Positions 1 to 6,718 are shown, counted from the first letter of the stretch. The stretch is DNA of 10,216 nucleotides from Anaerolineae bacterium (GCA_015486895.1 WFQT01000367.1:1-10216), one strand, 5' to 3'. Translations and numbers: made by a program. The notes: generated by a model from the sequence alone, not told the origin.

Positions 1-27
1 AAATAGTGGAGTGCTCTTAGCATTAGT

Positions 28-57
28 TTGCCAAGGGTGAAAGTTAGCTCAGATAAA
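28..57 (+). promoter_or_regulatory. weak candidate promoter for rpsO
   Basis: A TTGCCA hexamer at 28-33 is followed 18 bp later by GATAAA at 52-57, an acceptable but weak sigma-70-like pair. It would start a transcript near position 64, so the leader of rpsO would be about 190 nt and would contain all the helices described below. This is inference from two hexamers only. A promoter further upstream, outside the window, is equally possible. Confidence 0.25.
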
Positions 58-79
58 TATATGGAAGCCTCCCCGAGGT

Positions 80-231
80 TGCCCGACATATGCATAATGT
101 CTGTTGACAGGTCTCTTTGGAACAGGCCGTTTACAGTCGGGCAGCATTGGCAGCAACCACTAATCATGCTATCGGTTAAGCATGCAATTTGACTGTTTTA
201 CGCGCCACGGTATTCCAGCGGTAAAACGGTC
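80..231 (+). promoter_or_regulatory. structured 5' leader of rpsO, candidate S15 autoregulatory RNA
   Basis: Three helices can be read directly. The first is an 8-bp pairing of 80-87 with 136-143. The second is a 6-bp hairpin of 165-170 with 179-184 and an 8-nt loop. The third is an 11-bp stem of 191-201 with 221-231 that contains one G-U pair. The last stem ends 9 nt before the ribosome binding site (AAGGAAGGA, 241-249). A competing pairing of 127-134 with 221-229 (one bulge) is also possible and could form a switch. In several bacteria S15 represses its own mRNA by binding a leader structure, and those structures differ between phyla. No protein ORF is visible in 1-254. The regulatory role is inferred from position and pairing. 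Confidence 0.45.
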
Positions 232-254
232 ACGGACAGAAAGGAAGGATAGGT

Positions 255-524
255 GTGTCTCTCTCAACGAAGCAAAAACAGAAGATCATTGAGGAATACC
301 ATTTACACGAAGGCGATACTGGATCACCAGAGGTACAAATCGCTATTCTAACGGTACGCATTCGCCAGTTGACCGAACATCTCAAAGAGCACAAGCATGA
401 CACGCACTCTCGGCGTGGGCTATTAAAATTAGTCGGCCAACGTAGAAGACAGTTAGCTTACTTAGCATCTGTAGATCGAAAACGCTATCTGGCGTTAATT
501 GAGCGCCTCGGGTTACGCAAGTAG
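255..524 (+). CDS. rpsO: 30S ribosomal protein S15
   Basis: The 89-aa product is full length for S15, a primary 16S rRNA-binding protein of the small-subunit platform that helps nucleate assembly by binding the helix 20-22 junction. The family hallmarks are clear: GDTGSPEVQ near residues 20-28, LTEHLKEHKHD near 39-49, HSRRGLLKLVGQRR near 51-64, and a C-terminal helix ending RLGLRK. The start is GTG at 255, preceded by AAGGAAGGA at 241-249. The N-terminus MSLSTKQK matches the usual start of the family and an in-frame TAG lies just upstream. The gene is followed by a hairpin and then pnp, the same order as in many bacteria. Regulation by the structured leader is likely but inferred. Confidence 0.97.
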   Translation: MSLSTKQKQKIIEEYHLHEGDTGSPEVQIAILTVRIRQLTEHLKEHKHDTHSRRGLLKLVGQRRRQLAYLASVDRKRYLALIERLGLRK

Positions 525-554
525 TTGTCAGCCACAGAGAGGAATTCATCTTTG

Positions 555-584
555 AGACGAGCCAGGTATGTTACTGGCTCGTCT
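555..584 (+). terminator. strong hairpin after rpsO, possible terminator or mRNA 3'-end stabiliser
   Basis: A perfect 11-bp inverted repeat (AGACGAGCCAG, 555-565, with CTGGCTCGTCT, 574-584) has an 8-nt loop and sits 30 nt after the rpsO stop. What follows (TGGTGGG) is not a U-tract, so it may terminate poorly and allow read-through into pnp. It resembles in position the terminator between rpsO and pnp in E. coli. Confidence 0.6.
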
Positions 585-607
585 TGGTGGGTCTAAGGAG
601 TACACTT

Positions 608-642
608 CCCAGGAGAGAGGAGCAACATTTTAAGCGCCTGGG
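608..642 (+). promoter_or_regulatory. secondary hairpin in the rpsO-pnp spacer
   Basis: CCCAGG (608-613) pairs with CCTGGG (637-642) around a 23-nt loop, and one extra U-G pair is possible outside it. Alone it is weak. It lies directly before the long hairpin at 645-703 and may stack with it. No function is shown by sequence. Confidence 0.3.
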
Positions 643-644
643 GC

Positions 645-703
645 GGGAATTGGATGATGTAATAGAGGATGGTAGAAGAAGCTCTATTCCATCATCCAGT
701 CCC
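645..703 (+). promoter_or_regulatory. long imperfect hairpin in the pnp leader, candidate RNase III site
   Basis: Positions 645-667 fold back on 682-703. GGG pairs with CCC, one A is bulged, then A-U, a U-G wobble and a 9-bp run (651-659 with 690-698) follow, then one U/C mismatch, then a 7-bp run (661-667 with 682-688) capped by a 14-nt loop. About 21 pairs in total make a double-stranded rod of the size RNase III needs. In E. coli an RNase III cleavage in the pnp leader starts PNPase autoregulation. The match here is of position and shape, not of sequence, so the role is inferred. Confidence 0.5.
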
Positions 704-906
704 TGACCTCCATTGAGCGTTTCTCATGGCCGTTGTACCGCCACATGTACATGCCTTTTCCCCTCCCTGGTCCAGCCTTCCTGTTGCCCGCAAAGTGAAA
801 AAAGACAGCTCGACCTGATGGAAAGCGCCCTCCATGCAAAAGCGCTCTCTAGAGTTCTTGTTTGCCTATCCGCGAGGGCGTTCTAACACAACACAAAGGA
901 AAGAAC
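704..906 (+). other. pnp 5' leader, no gene seen
   Basis: About 200 nt between the long hairpin and the pnp start carry no convincing ORF. A perfect 10-bp palindrome (CATGTACATG, 744-753) and a 5-bp stem (818-822 with 831-835) are visible. The ribosome binding site of pnp is AAAGGA at 895-900. No clear promoter hexamers were found, so pnp may depend on read-through from rpsO. Confidence 0.4.
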
Positions 907-3138
907 ATGCAAAAATACCATTATTCCACAACCGTTGCCGGAAAAGAGATTGCCATCGAAACGGGGACTCTGGCCTCACAGGCGGGAGGCTCCGTCACCG
1001 TACGCGCTGGCGAAAGTGTCATATTTGCTGCAACGACGGCATCGAAGCAGCCGCGAGAAGGGGTCGACTTTTTCCCACTAACCGTAGACTATGAAGAGCG
1101 TCTTTACGCCGCCGGACGCATTCCCGGCAGCTTTTTCCGCCGGGAAGGGCGGCCCAGTGAACAAGCTATCCTACTCTGCCGGCTGGTAGATCGACCTGTG
1201 CGCCCACTATTCGACAAAGGCTTTCACAATGAAGTACAAATTATCCTGCTGGCCCTTAGCTCCGATCAGGAAAACCAGTTGGATATCTTAGCGATTATTG
1301 CTGCCAGCGCTGCCCTGACCATCTCTGATATTCCCTGGGCCGGTCCCATTGGCGCCGCGCGTGTTGGCCTCATCGAAGACAAGCTAATCGTTAACCCACC
1401 AGCCAGCGAAATGGCCAATAGCTCTCTGGACTTGCGCCTCGCCGGAACGAGGGACGCCATCCTCATGGTAGAAGCCGGCGCTGATGAAGTACCAGAAGAC
1501 ATTATGTTAGCTGCTCTCAAGATAGGACACGAAGCTATGCAGCCTATCATCGACCTGCAGGAGAAAATGCGGGCAGAAATTGGCAAGCCAAAGCGGGAAT
1601 TTACCAAGTTCTTGCCGGGCGAGGAAATCCACCAGGCAGTAGCAGGGGTTGTCACAAAACATATCCAGGAAATCTTGGCGGCTGGGTTGGATAAGCACAG
1701 CTTCAACAACGCTCTGGACGATCTGAAGAAAGAAGCTATCACCACGCTCTCCGAAAAATACGACAGCTATGACATAGCAACTGTTTTCGGCGACATCCTG
1801 AAACGTGAAGTGCGCGAACGCATTTTGAGTGTCGGGAAACGTCCTGATGGACGTGGTGTGAATGATATCCGGCCCATTTCGGCAGAGGTGGGGCTTCTAC
1901 CTCGCACCCACGGTTCCGGCCTCTTTACACGAGGAGAAACTCAGGTGCTGACATTAGCGACTTTGGGCATGCCGCGAGAGGCGCAAACATTAGACACCTT
2001 AGCACCAGAAGAATCAAAGCGCTATTTGCACCATTACAACTTCCCCCCCTATTCCACAGGAGAAACCTGGCCTTTGCGAGGACCCAAACGCCGCGAGATC
2101 GGCCACGGCGCCTTGGCCGAGCGGGCTTTAGAGCCCATGATTCCTCCTACCGATCAGTTTCCTTACACGCTGCGCTTGGTTTCCGAGGTTATGTCTTCCA
2201 ACGGTTCGACCTCCATGGCCTCCGTTTGCGGTAGCACATTAGCCTTGATGGATGCGGGGGTGCCTATCAAAGCGCCCGTCGCAGGCATCGCCATGGGCTT
2301 GGTCAGTGACGGCGACGCGAACAGCGCTGACTTTCGCTACAAAGTGCTTTCCGACATTCAGGGTCTGGAAGACGCATTGGGAGATATGGACTTCAAGGTC
2401 GCAGGCACCAGCAAAGGGATTAACGCCTTGCAGATGGACATCAAACTGCGGGGCCTGAAATACGAGATATTAGAAAAAGCACTGGCCCAAGCCCGAGAGG
2501 GACGACTTTATATTATGGAGAAAATGCTCAGCGCCATCCCCGCACCGCGCCAGGAACTTTCACCATACGCACCGCGGCTTGAGGTCATTCACATTTCACC
2601 AGACAAAATCGGTAAGGTCATCGGCCCCGGCGGCAAGAACATTCGCCGGCTACAAGATGAGCACAATGTCCAGGTGGATATTCAGGAAGATGGCACCGTT
2701 TTCATCGGCGCCGCAAGTGGGGAAGGGGCTACTTTGGCCGAAGAAGAAATCCTGGGCATGACGGAAGAGCCGGAAATTGGCCACATCTACACCGGTAAGG
2801 TAGTACGGGTGGAACCATATGGTGCTTTCGTAGAAATCATCCCGGGCGTGGACGGGCTGGTCCACATTTCCCAGATCGCCGACTACCGGGTGCCAAGCAT
2901 CAATGACGTTGTCCGGGTCGGGGACGAGATCATGGTCATGGTAATCGACATTGACGCTAACACCGGCAAAATCAAATTGAGCCGGCAAGCAGTGTTAGAG
3001 GGGTGGACAGCGGAGCAGGCACGAGAACGAGACCGCAAACCATCAGGCTCATCCCGCCATTCTGGTGGCTCGTCACGCGGCGGCTCCCGGAGCGGCTCAC
3101 GCCAGAGTAACCGGCGGAACCGCCGTCCCTCCCACTAA
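907..3138 (+). CDS. pnp: polynucleotide phosphorylase (polyribonucleotide nucleotidyltransferase)
   Basis: The 743-aa product degrades RNA 3' to 5' with phosphate, releasing nucleoside diphosphates, in the cytoplasm and usually as a trimer. The domain order is complete. The first RNase PH core has FFRREGRPSE at 76-85. A helical domain covers roughly 150-300. The second RNase PH core has the phosphate-site SSNGSTS near 430 and the acidic catalytic stretch D489...GDMDFK, where D489, D495 and K497 align with E. coli D486, D492 and K494. A KH domain has GPGGKN near 573, and an S1 domain begins with GHIYTGKV near 625. The start is ATG 907, with AAAGGA 6 nt upstream. A TTG at 862 in frame would add 15 atypical residues and is rejected. 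The tail after about residue 705 is low-complexity and rich in Ser, Arg and Gly, making the protein somewhat longer than the 711-aa E. coli enzyme. Confidence 0.98.
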   Translation: MQKYHYSTTVAGKEIAIETGTLASQAGGSVTVRAGESVIFAATTASKQPREGVDFFPLTVDYEERLYAAGRIPGSFFRREGRPSEQAILLCRLVDRPVRPLFDKGFHNEVQIILLALSSDQENQLDILAIIAASAALTISDIPWAGPIGAARVGLIEDKLIVNPPASEMANSSLDLRLAGTRDAILMVEAGADEVPEDIMLAALKIGHEAMQPIIDLQEKMRAEIGKPKREFTKFLPGEEIHQAVAGVVTKHIQEILAAGLDKHSFNNALDDLKKEAITTLSEKYDSYDIATVFGDILKREVRERILSVGKRPDGRGVNDIRPISAEVGLLPRTHGSGLFTRGETQVLTLATLGMPREAQTLDTLAPEESKRYLHHYNFPPYSTGETWPLRGPKRREIGHGALAERALEPMIPPTDQFPYTLRLVSEVMSSNGSTSMASVCGSTLALMDAGVPIKAPVAGIAMGLVSDGDANSADFRYKVLSDIQGLEDALGDMDFKVAGTSKGINALQMDIKLRGLKYEILEKALAQAREGRLYIMEKMLSAIPAPRQELSPYAPRLEVIHISPDKIGKVIGPGGKNIRRLQDEHNVQVDIQEDGTVFIGAASGEGATLAEEEILGMTEEPEIGHIYTGKVVRVEPYGAFVEIIPGVDGLVHISQIADYRVPSINDVVRVGDEIMVMVIDIDANTGKIKLSRQAVLEGWTAEQARERDRKPSGSSRHSGGSSRGGSRSGSRQSNRRNRRPSH

Positions 3139-3164
3139 AATCGTAGCCAACGTAACGCGACCAA

Positions 3165-3193
3165 GCTGATGCCTTGCATAGACAGGCATCAGC
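3165..3193 (+). terminator. hairpin between pnp and lepB, weak terminator or attenuator
   Basis: A perfect 10-bp inverted repeat (GCTGATGCCT, 3165-3174, with AGGCATCAGC, 3184-3193) encloses a 9-nt loop and starts 26 nt after the pnp stop. The sequence after it is pyrimidine-rich (CTATCCCTTTCTCTTTC) but has no run of U, so partial termination or protection of the pnp 3' end is more likely than a full stop. lepB begins 43 nt later with no obvious promoter of its own. Confidence 0.5.
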
Positions 3194-3236
3194 CTATCCC
3201 TTTCTCTTTCATAACCAGAACAAGAGGTCAAAGAGG

Positions 3237-3824
3237 ATGAGCGACGTTCAGACATCTCTCTCGCCTGAACCGGCACCCGAATCACAACAGGGGCCCGGCG
3301 GTGCCCGGAAGGCCATAGGCCACTTCATATGGGACATAGCCAGTAGCACCATCATTGCCATCTTGCTCTCCCTGCTGATTATCACTTTTGTCGGGGAAAC
3401 AGCTCGCGTGCAAGGAATAAGCATGCAGCCCAATATCTACAGCAACGAGCGCGTCGTGGTGGAGAAAATCAGCTACCGCGAACATCCACCTCGTCGCGGC
3501 GATGTCGTCGTCCTACAGAGTCCCATAGACCCCAATGTGCGCTTGATCAAGCGAATCATCGGCCTCCCAGGCGAGGAAATAGCCATCCACGACAGTACAG
3601 TCTTTATCAACGGCAAGCCTTTATCGGAGCCTTACTTGACTCACGCCACCACCGGCTACTTAGCCCCCCAGCGCATTCCAGCGCTACGCTATTTCATTAT
3701 GGGGGACAACCGCAACATGAGCATGGATTCCCGCACTTTCGGGCCGGTTGCCCGAGATGCCATCATCGGCCGGGCATGGTTAGCTTACTGGCCGCCGAAA
3801 TCGTTTGGCCTCGTATCGCATTAG
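3237..3824 (+). CDS. lepB: signal peptidase I
   Basis: The 195-aa product would be the membrane-anchored serine protease that removes signal peptides from exported proteins, with its active site on the outer face of the cytoplasmic membrane. A Pro/Gln/Gly-rich cytoplasmic N-terminus (1-25) is followed by one membrane segment (about 35-53). Catalytic Ser62 lies in QGISMQPN (box B), Lys105 in RLIKRIIGLPGE (box D), and GDNRNMSMDSR occupies 156-166 (box E). These mark a Ser/Lys-dyad type I enzyme of Gram-positive-like short form. The start is ATG 3237, with AAGAGG at 3222-3227, 9 nt upstream. An in-frame TTG at 3174 falls inside the preceding hairpin and is not favoured. It probably shares a transcript with pnp. 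Confidence 0.95.
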   Translation: MSDVQTSLSPEPAPESQQGPGGARKAIGHFIWDIASSTIIAILLSLLIITFVGETARVQGISMQPNIYSNERVVVEKISYREHPPRRGDVVVLQSPIDPNVRLIKRIIGLPGEEIAIHDSTVFINGKPLSEPYLTHATTGYLAPQRIPALRYFIMGDNRNMSMDSRTFGPVARDAIIGRAWLAYWPPKSFGLVSH

Positions 3825-3865
3825 TACCCGACATGGCCAAGCTATGTGAGGGGAAAATCAGACAG

Positions 3866-3886
3866 AAAATGCGCCATCAGCGTTTT
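3866..3886. terminator. candidate bidirectional terminator between convergent genes
   Basis: AAAATGC (3866-3872) pairs with GCGTTTT (3880-3886) through 7 bp including one U-G pair, with a 7-nt loop. The A-rich and T-rich ends would give a short U-tract in either direction. It lies in the 120-bp gap between the lepB stop and the stop of the convergent operon. The stem is weak, so this is tentative. Nothing else was found in the gap. Confidence 0.35.
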
Positions 3887-3944
3887 GTCGAATGACGGCT
3901 AAACAATTACAACGGCATCACCACCAGCAAATTCAAGCGCACCA

Positions 3945-5201
3945 TCACTCCGCCGGCAGCCCCAGGGTCCAAAACCGTAGTGGCTCCCCGTTCCGCGGGT
4001 TTACCACCACCCCGTCCCGTTGCACTCGCGGCATCGTCAGCGCGTCGGTGGGACAGCGCACCACGCAAAGGCCGCAGCCGAAGCAGAGATCCGGTTCCAA
4101 GGTTGCAACCATCCCTTCCATCCAGATAGCGTGGTAGTGGCAGCTCAACTCGCATAGCTTGCAGCCGATACAAGCCTCTTTCTTGTAGAGCGGCGGCGTA
4201 GAAACGGTGTGCGGTAACAATGTCTGCCACAGACACACGGCTTGACCGCGGATGGCAGCGATATCTGCTTTGTCATGCTTGTCCAGCCAGCCGGAAAGCT
4301 GTTGGGCCAAACGGCCATACCAGCGTGGACCCCGGCGCAGCGCCTCGGTAGTCATTTGCACTGCGGAGGCCCCGGCCATGAGCATCTCCACGGCATCATC
4401 CGGCCGGGCAACACCACCACTGCCAATGACCGGCATTGTAGGGAACATTCTCGCCAGGTCGAAAACCACCCGCAGCGCGGTAGGCCGCAACGAAGTACCG
4501 GAAAGCCAGCCGTAAACATCATCGCTGAAAAGGGATGTCGCCCGCTCAATGTCAATCGCTAAAGTGGGACCCAGCAAGTCCGTGGCCACCAGAGCGTCCG
4601 CCCCCGCAGAAACTGCCGCCTGCGCCACACGTAGTACTTCTTCCTGCCCCCACGGGCTCAATTTGACCCAGACTGGCCCGGCAAAAGCTCCTTTTGCCGC
4701 TTGCACTGCCTCCACCAGCGGTTGCGTGTCATGAGCCAGGAAATGGCTAGGCAATTGTGACACTTCTCGCACAACGGCGAGAGGATCTCGCATCGGCGCT
4801 GAGTTCGGGCGCAGGAAATGGGTTGCCAACTCGATCCCATCGGCGTAATCGCGCAGCCCAGGGAGCAACTGTTCCACTTCGGCAGCGTTGTAGCCGACAC
4901 TTACGATCAACGGTATCCCCGCTTCATCCGCCGCCCTCCGGGCCAGAGGTAGTTCTTGTCCAGCCCACTGCTCCGCTGAAAGCGATGACCACATTGGCCG
5001 GCTGAGATAGCCGCCGCGCACCACTTTGTAGCTATCAGCTTCCGGTGCAGGTAGAAAGCCAATGGTGCGGGTTACCAGGCCGCCGGCGCCGTTGCGGGCC
5101 ACTGCTGCCAGCTTCTCGCCGTTGTCCACTTGGGGGCCAGCGCCGGGTAGTATCGGATTGCGAAACGATAGACCTGCTATTTCCACGCGTAAATTAGCCA
5201 T
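3945..5201 (-). CDS. DHODH/PreA-like flavoprotein fused to a 2x[4Fe-4S] ferredoxin domain
   Basis: The 418-aa product has an FMN TIM-barrel of the dihydroorotate dehydrogenase/dihydropyrimidine dehydrogenase family (about 1-310) and a C-terminal ferredoxin. The barrel shows FRNPILPGAGP (13-23), VKLSP (179-183), GWLSGTSLRP (231-240) and IGSGG (259-263). The Cys sets are C344, C347, C350, C354 and C373, C376, C379, C383, each CxxCxxCxxxC and typical for two [4Fe-4S] clusters. The layout equals E. coli PreA (about 411 aa). Three family positions differ: the usual active-site Lys is Arg45, the substrate-loop NxSCPN is replaced by ELATHFL, and the usual Asn is Asp208. The start is ATG 5201 with AGGAGGG 6 nt upstream; longer reading to 5450 only reads the neighbouring gene in another frame. 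It is the last gene of its operon, overlapping the previous one by 8 nt. The substrate is unknown, and a redox role passing electrons through Fe-S is inferred. Confidence 0.82.
   Translation of the reverse strand: MANLRVEIAGLSFRNPILPGAGPQVDNGEKLAAVARNGAGGLVTRTIGFLPAPEADSYKVVRGGYLSRPMWSSLSAEQWAGQELPLARRAADEAGIPLIVSVGYNAAEVEQLLPGLRDYADGIELATHFLRPNSAPMRDPLAVVREVSQLPSHFLAHDTQPLVEAVQAAKGAFAGPVWVKLSPWGQEEVLRVAQAAVSAGADALVATDLLGPTLAIDIERATSLFSDDVYGWLSGTSLRPTALRVVFDLARMFPTMPVIGSGGVARPDDAVEMLMAGASAVQMTTEALRRGPRWYGRLAQQLSGWLDKHDKADIAAIRGQAVCLWQTLLPHTVSTPPLYKKEACIGCKLCELSCHYHAIWMEGMVATLEPDLCFGCGLCVVRCPTDALTMPRVQRDGVVVNPRNGEPLRFWTLGLPAE
4737..4821 (-). repeat. 10-bp direct repeat bounding a 25-codon insertion in the ferredoxin-fused flavoprotein
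   Basis: CAGGAAATGG (plus-strand reading) occurs at 4737-4746 and 4812-4821, exactly 75 nt apart, and encodes HFL both times (residues 128-130 and 153-155). The shorter paralogue next door lacks these 25 residues at the same place, right in the substrate loop. Beyond HFL and a few scattered positions the two copies are not alike, so an old duplication or a plain insertion are both possible. Confidence 0.5.
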
Positions 5202-6108
5202 GGGATACCCTCCTGGCCGGCAAAGCAGCACCCCGAATTGGTTCCACGCTGTCATAGCCGTGGGCCTCCAGCCAGACGTCGATTTCACTTGCGATCTTGC
5301 CGTAAATGTTGTTACCGCGCATGATAGCAGCGGTACAAACCCCCACCAGCGTCGCCCCGGCCATGATGAATTCGATGGCATCGGCACCGCTACTAATGCC
5401 TCCCACGCCAATGATAGGCAGGTCAACCGCCTGGGCAATGTCGTACACACAGCGCAGTGACAGCGGTTTCAGTGCCGGGCCAGAGAGCCAGCCATACCCT
5501 TTGCCACCCATCAGTGGGTAACCTGTTTCCACATCCACGCCAAAAGCAGGGCCGAACGAATTGGTAGCACTAATGCCATCGGCGCCAGCTTCGGCAGCGG
5601 CTTGAGCCGCCGCTTTCATCTCCCGGCCTAATGGGCTCATCTTTACCAAAACAGGCACATCCACCGCCGACTTGGCGGCGTCAATTGCTTCGATCATTGG
5701 CCGGGGGTCTTCGCCTAAATAGTGCGTGGAAAGTTCTAACATGTCTGCCCAGGGGCGCACTTTGGGTGCCAATTGGGCGATTTCTGAACCCGAATAACCC
5801 AAGCTAACGATAAGTGGAATGCCCATGGCGTCCGCTGCCTGCCGGGCCAAATCGTACTCGACGCTCAGCCAGCGCTCCGGCGGCAGTTCTGACCACAACT
5901 CCGTGTTGAGAAAACCTCCCCGTACCGTTGCCATGTGGGGCATAGGCACCGGGGCGGCATCCACCGAAATGGTTTTGGAAAGTAAGCCGCCGGCACCTCC
6001 ATCCGCGACTTCTTGCAGGCGTACGCCATCGCGAACATTGGGCCCGGCAGCCGGGATCACCGGGTTGCGGAAATGCAGCCCTAATAACTCGACATTCAAA
6101 TTAGCCAC
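5194..6108 (-). CDS. dihydroorotate dehydrogenase-like flavoprotein, atypical active site
   Basis: The 304-aa product is a class 1 DHODH-length FMN barrel. Visible family marks are FRNPVIPAAGP (13-23), SKT with Lys45, VKMSP with Lys156, ATNSFG with Asn183, GWLSGPALKP (206-215) and the FMN-phosphate region IGVGGISSG (233-241) with MAGATLVGV. The loop that in true DHODH reads NxSCPN and holds the catalytic Cys reads ELSTHYLGED (125-134), so no Cys or Ser base is seen at the usual point. It may therefore act on a different substrate than dihydroorotate. It is a clear paralogue of the next gene but lacks the ferredoxin tail. The start is GTG 6108, with a GGGGGAG ribosome site about 7 nt upstream; it overlaps the preceding gene by 8 nt, suggesting translational coupling. 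Annotation as pyrD would be unsafe. Confidence 0.8.
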   Translation of the reverse strand: MANLNVELLGLHFRNPVIPAAGPNVRDGVRLQEVADGGAGGLLSKTISVDAAPVPMPHMATVRGGFLNTELWSELPPERWLSVEYDLARQAADAMGIPLIVSLGYSGSEIAQLAPKVRPWADMLELSTHYLGEDPRPMIEAIDAAKSAVDVPVLVKMSPLGREMKAAAQAAAEAGADGISATNSFGPAFGVDVETGYPLMGGKGYGWLSGPALKPLSLRCVYDIAQAVDLPIIGVGGISSGADAIEFIMAGATLVGVCTAAIMRGNNIYGKIASEIDVWLEAHGYDSVEPIRGAALPARRVSHG

Positions 6109-6412
6109 GTTGCATCTCCCCCGGCCGGGTCAGCTCGCCGCGACCACAAAACGTCAAAGGGTGTGCGCCGTCAGCTTCAAATTGTGAGGGCACTACATCG
6201 ATAGTTCCTTCGCGACCGTCATCCAGCGCCAGGTACCAGATGGTCTGATCGCCAGTGATAGTGACGCTCCGAGGCAATTCCCCGGAAAGCGGCTCTATGA
6301 TGCCACCCCAACTGCCATCATAATCCAGCCAGACTGCCACCCGAGCTATTCCCAAAACTTTACCTCCGGCTCCCTCGCTCAGGCGGGCTAAGTGTCGAAA
6401 CGCATTGACCAA
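6101..6412 (-). CDS. hypothetical protein, first gene of the flavoprotein operon
   Basis: The 103-aa product is not recognised. It has no membrane segment, signal peptide or Cys motif. The middle (about 18-70) alternates hydrophobic and polar residues with several Trp/Tyr and Gly (for example VAVWLDYDGSWGG and TIWYLALDDG), which reads like a small beta-rich fold. The start is TTG 6412, chosen because AAGGAG stands exactly 6 nt upstream (6419-6424), no other start codon lies between it and an upstream in-frame TGA, and the promoter is correctly placed. The stop overlaps the start of the DHODH-like gene by 8 nt, which supports it being a real, co-translated gene. Its function is unknown; an accessory role to the flavoproteins is inference from context only. 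Confidence 0.7.
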   Translation of the reverse strand: MVNAFRHLARLSEGAGGKVLGIARVAVWLDYDGSWGGIIEPLSGELPRSVTITGDQTIWYLALDDGREGTIDVVPSQFEADGAHPLTFCGRGELTRPGEMQRG

Positions 6413-6502
6413 GTCGTGCTCCTTCCCACCCCAACACGCTCCCTGTGTAATTCATCTTGAACTGCAAGTGCCGGGCTTTGACTTTCTGTGGGTTTAGGCT
6501 TC

Positions 6503-6531
6503 ATTTTAACGGAAAGGTACTTTGCTGTCAA
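6503..6531 (-). promoter_or_regulatory. near-consensus sigma-70 promoter of the flavoprotein operon
   Basis: On the minus strand TTGACA (6531-6526) is a perfect -35 and TAAAAT (6508-6503) a near-perfect -10, separated by exactly 17 bp. Transcription would begin near 6496 and leave a leader of about 84 nt before the TTG start at 6412. No terminator-like hairpin was noticed in that leader. Confidence 0.8.
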
Positions 6532-6642
6532 AGCTAATTTCCCCTACCGGGATGGTTCAGAAGAAGAGAAGTCATAGTTGGCCAGCGCATATTAATGCAA
6601 AACTTTCGTTTCCTACTCTTTCATTTATATGGGGGTGCCGTT

Positions 6643-6670
6643 TTGATTTCTGACGCTTTTAGCTTATAAT
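6643..6670 (+). promoter_or_regulatory. promoter of the small transcription unit upstream of the E1-alpha gene
   Basis: TTGATT (6643-6648) and a perfect TATAAT (6665-6670) are 16 bp apart. Transcription would begin near 6677, about 42 nt before the 54-codon ORF. It is divergent from the minus-strand promoter at 6503-6531, with roughly 110 bp between the two -35 boxes, so a shared regulator is possible. Confidence 0.75.
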
Positions 6671-6718
6671 ATCAACAGCTTTAGCATCAAACGTGCATCC
6701 TGATGGAGATATTGCAAT

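Noticed and set aside
862..906. TTG-initiated 15-residue extension of PNPase
   Set aside because: ATG 907 has AAAGGA 6 nt upstream and gives the usual family N-terminus; the extension is unlike PNPase.
1266..1745. 159-codon minus-strand ORF inside pnp
   Set aside because: It is a shadow of pnp, whose plus-strand frame is fully explained by conserved domains.
3174..3236. TTG-initiated extension of LepB
   Set aside because: The codon lies inside the 3165-3193 hairpin, while ATG 3237 has AAGAGG at a normal distance.
5202..5450. N-terminal extension of the ferredoxin-fused flavoprotein on the minus strand
   Set aside because: It only reads the neighbouring DHODH-like gene in another frame; ATG 5201 has a strong ribosome site and starts the family-conserved sequence.
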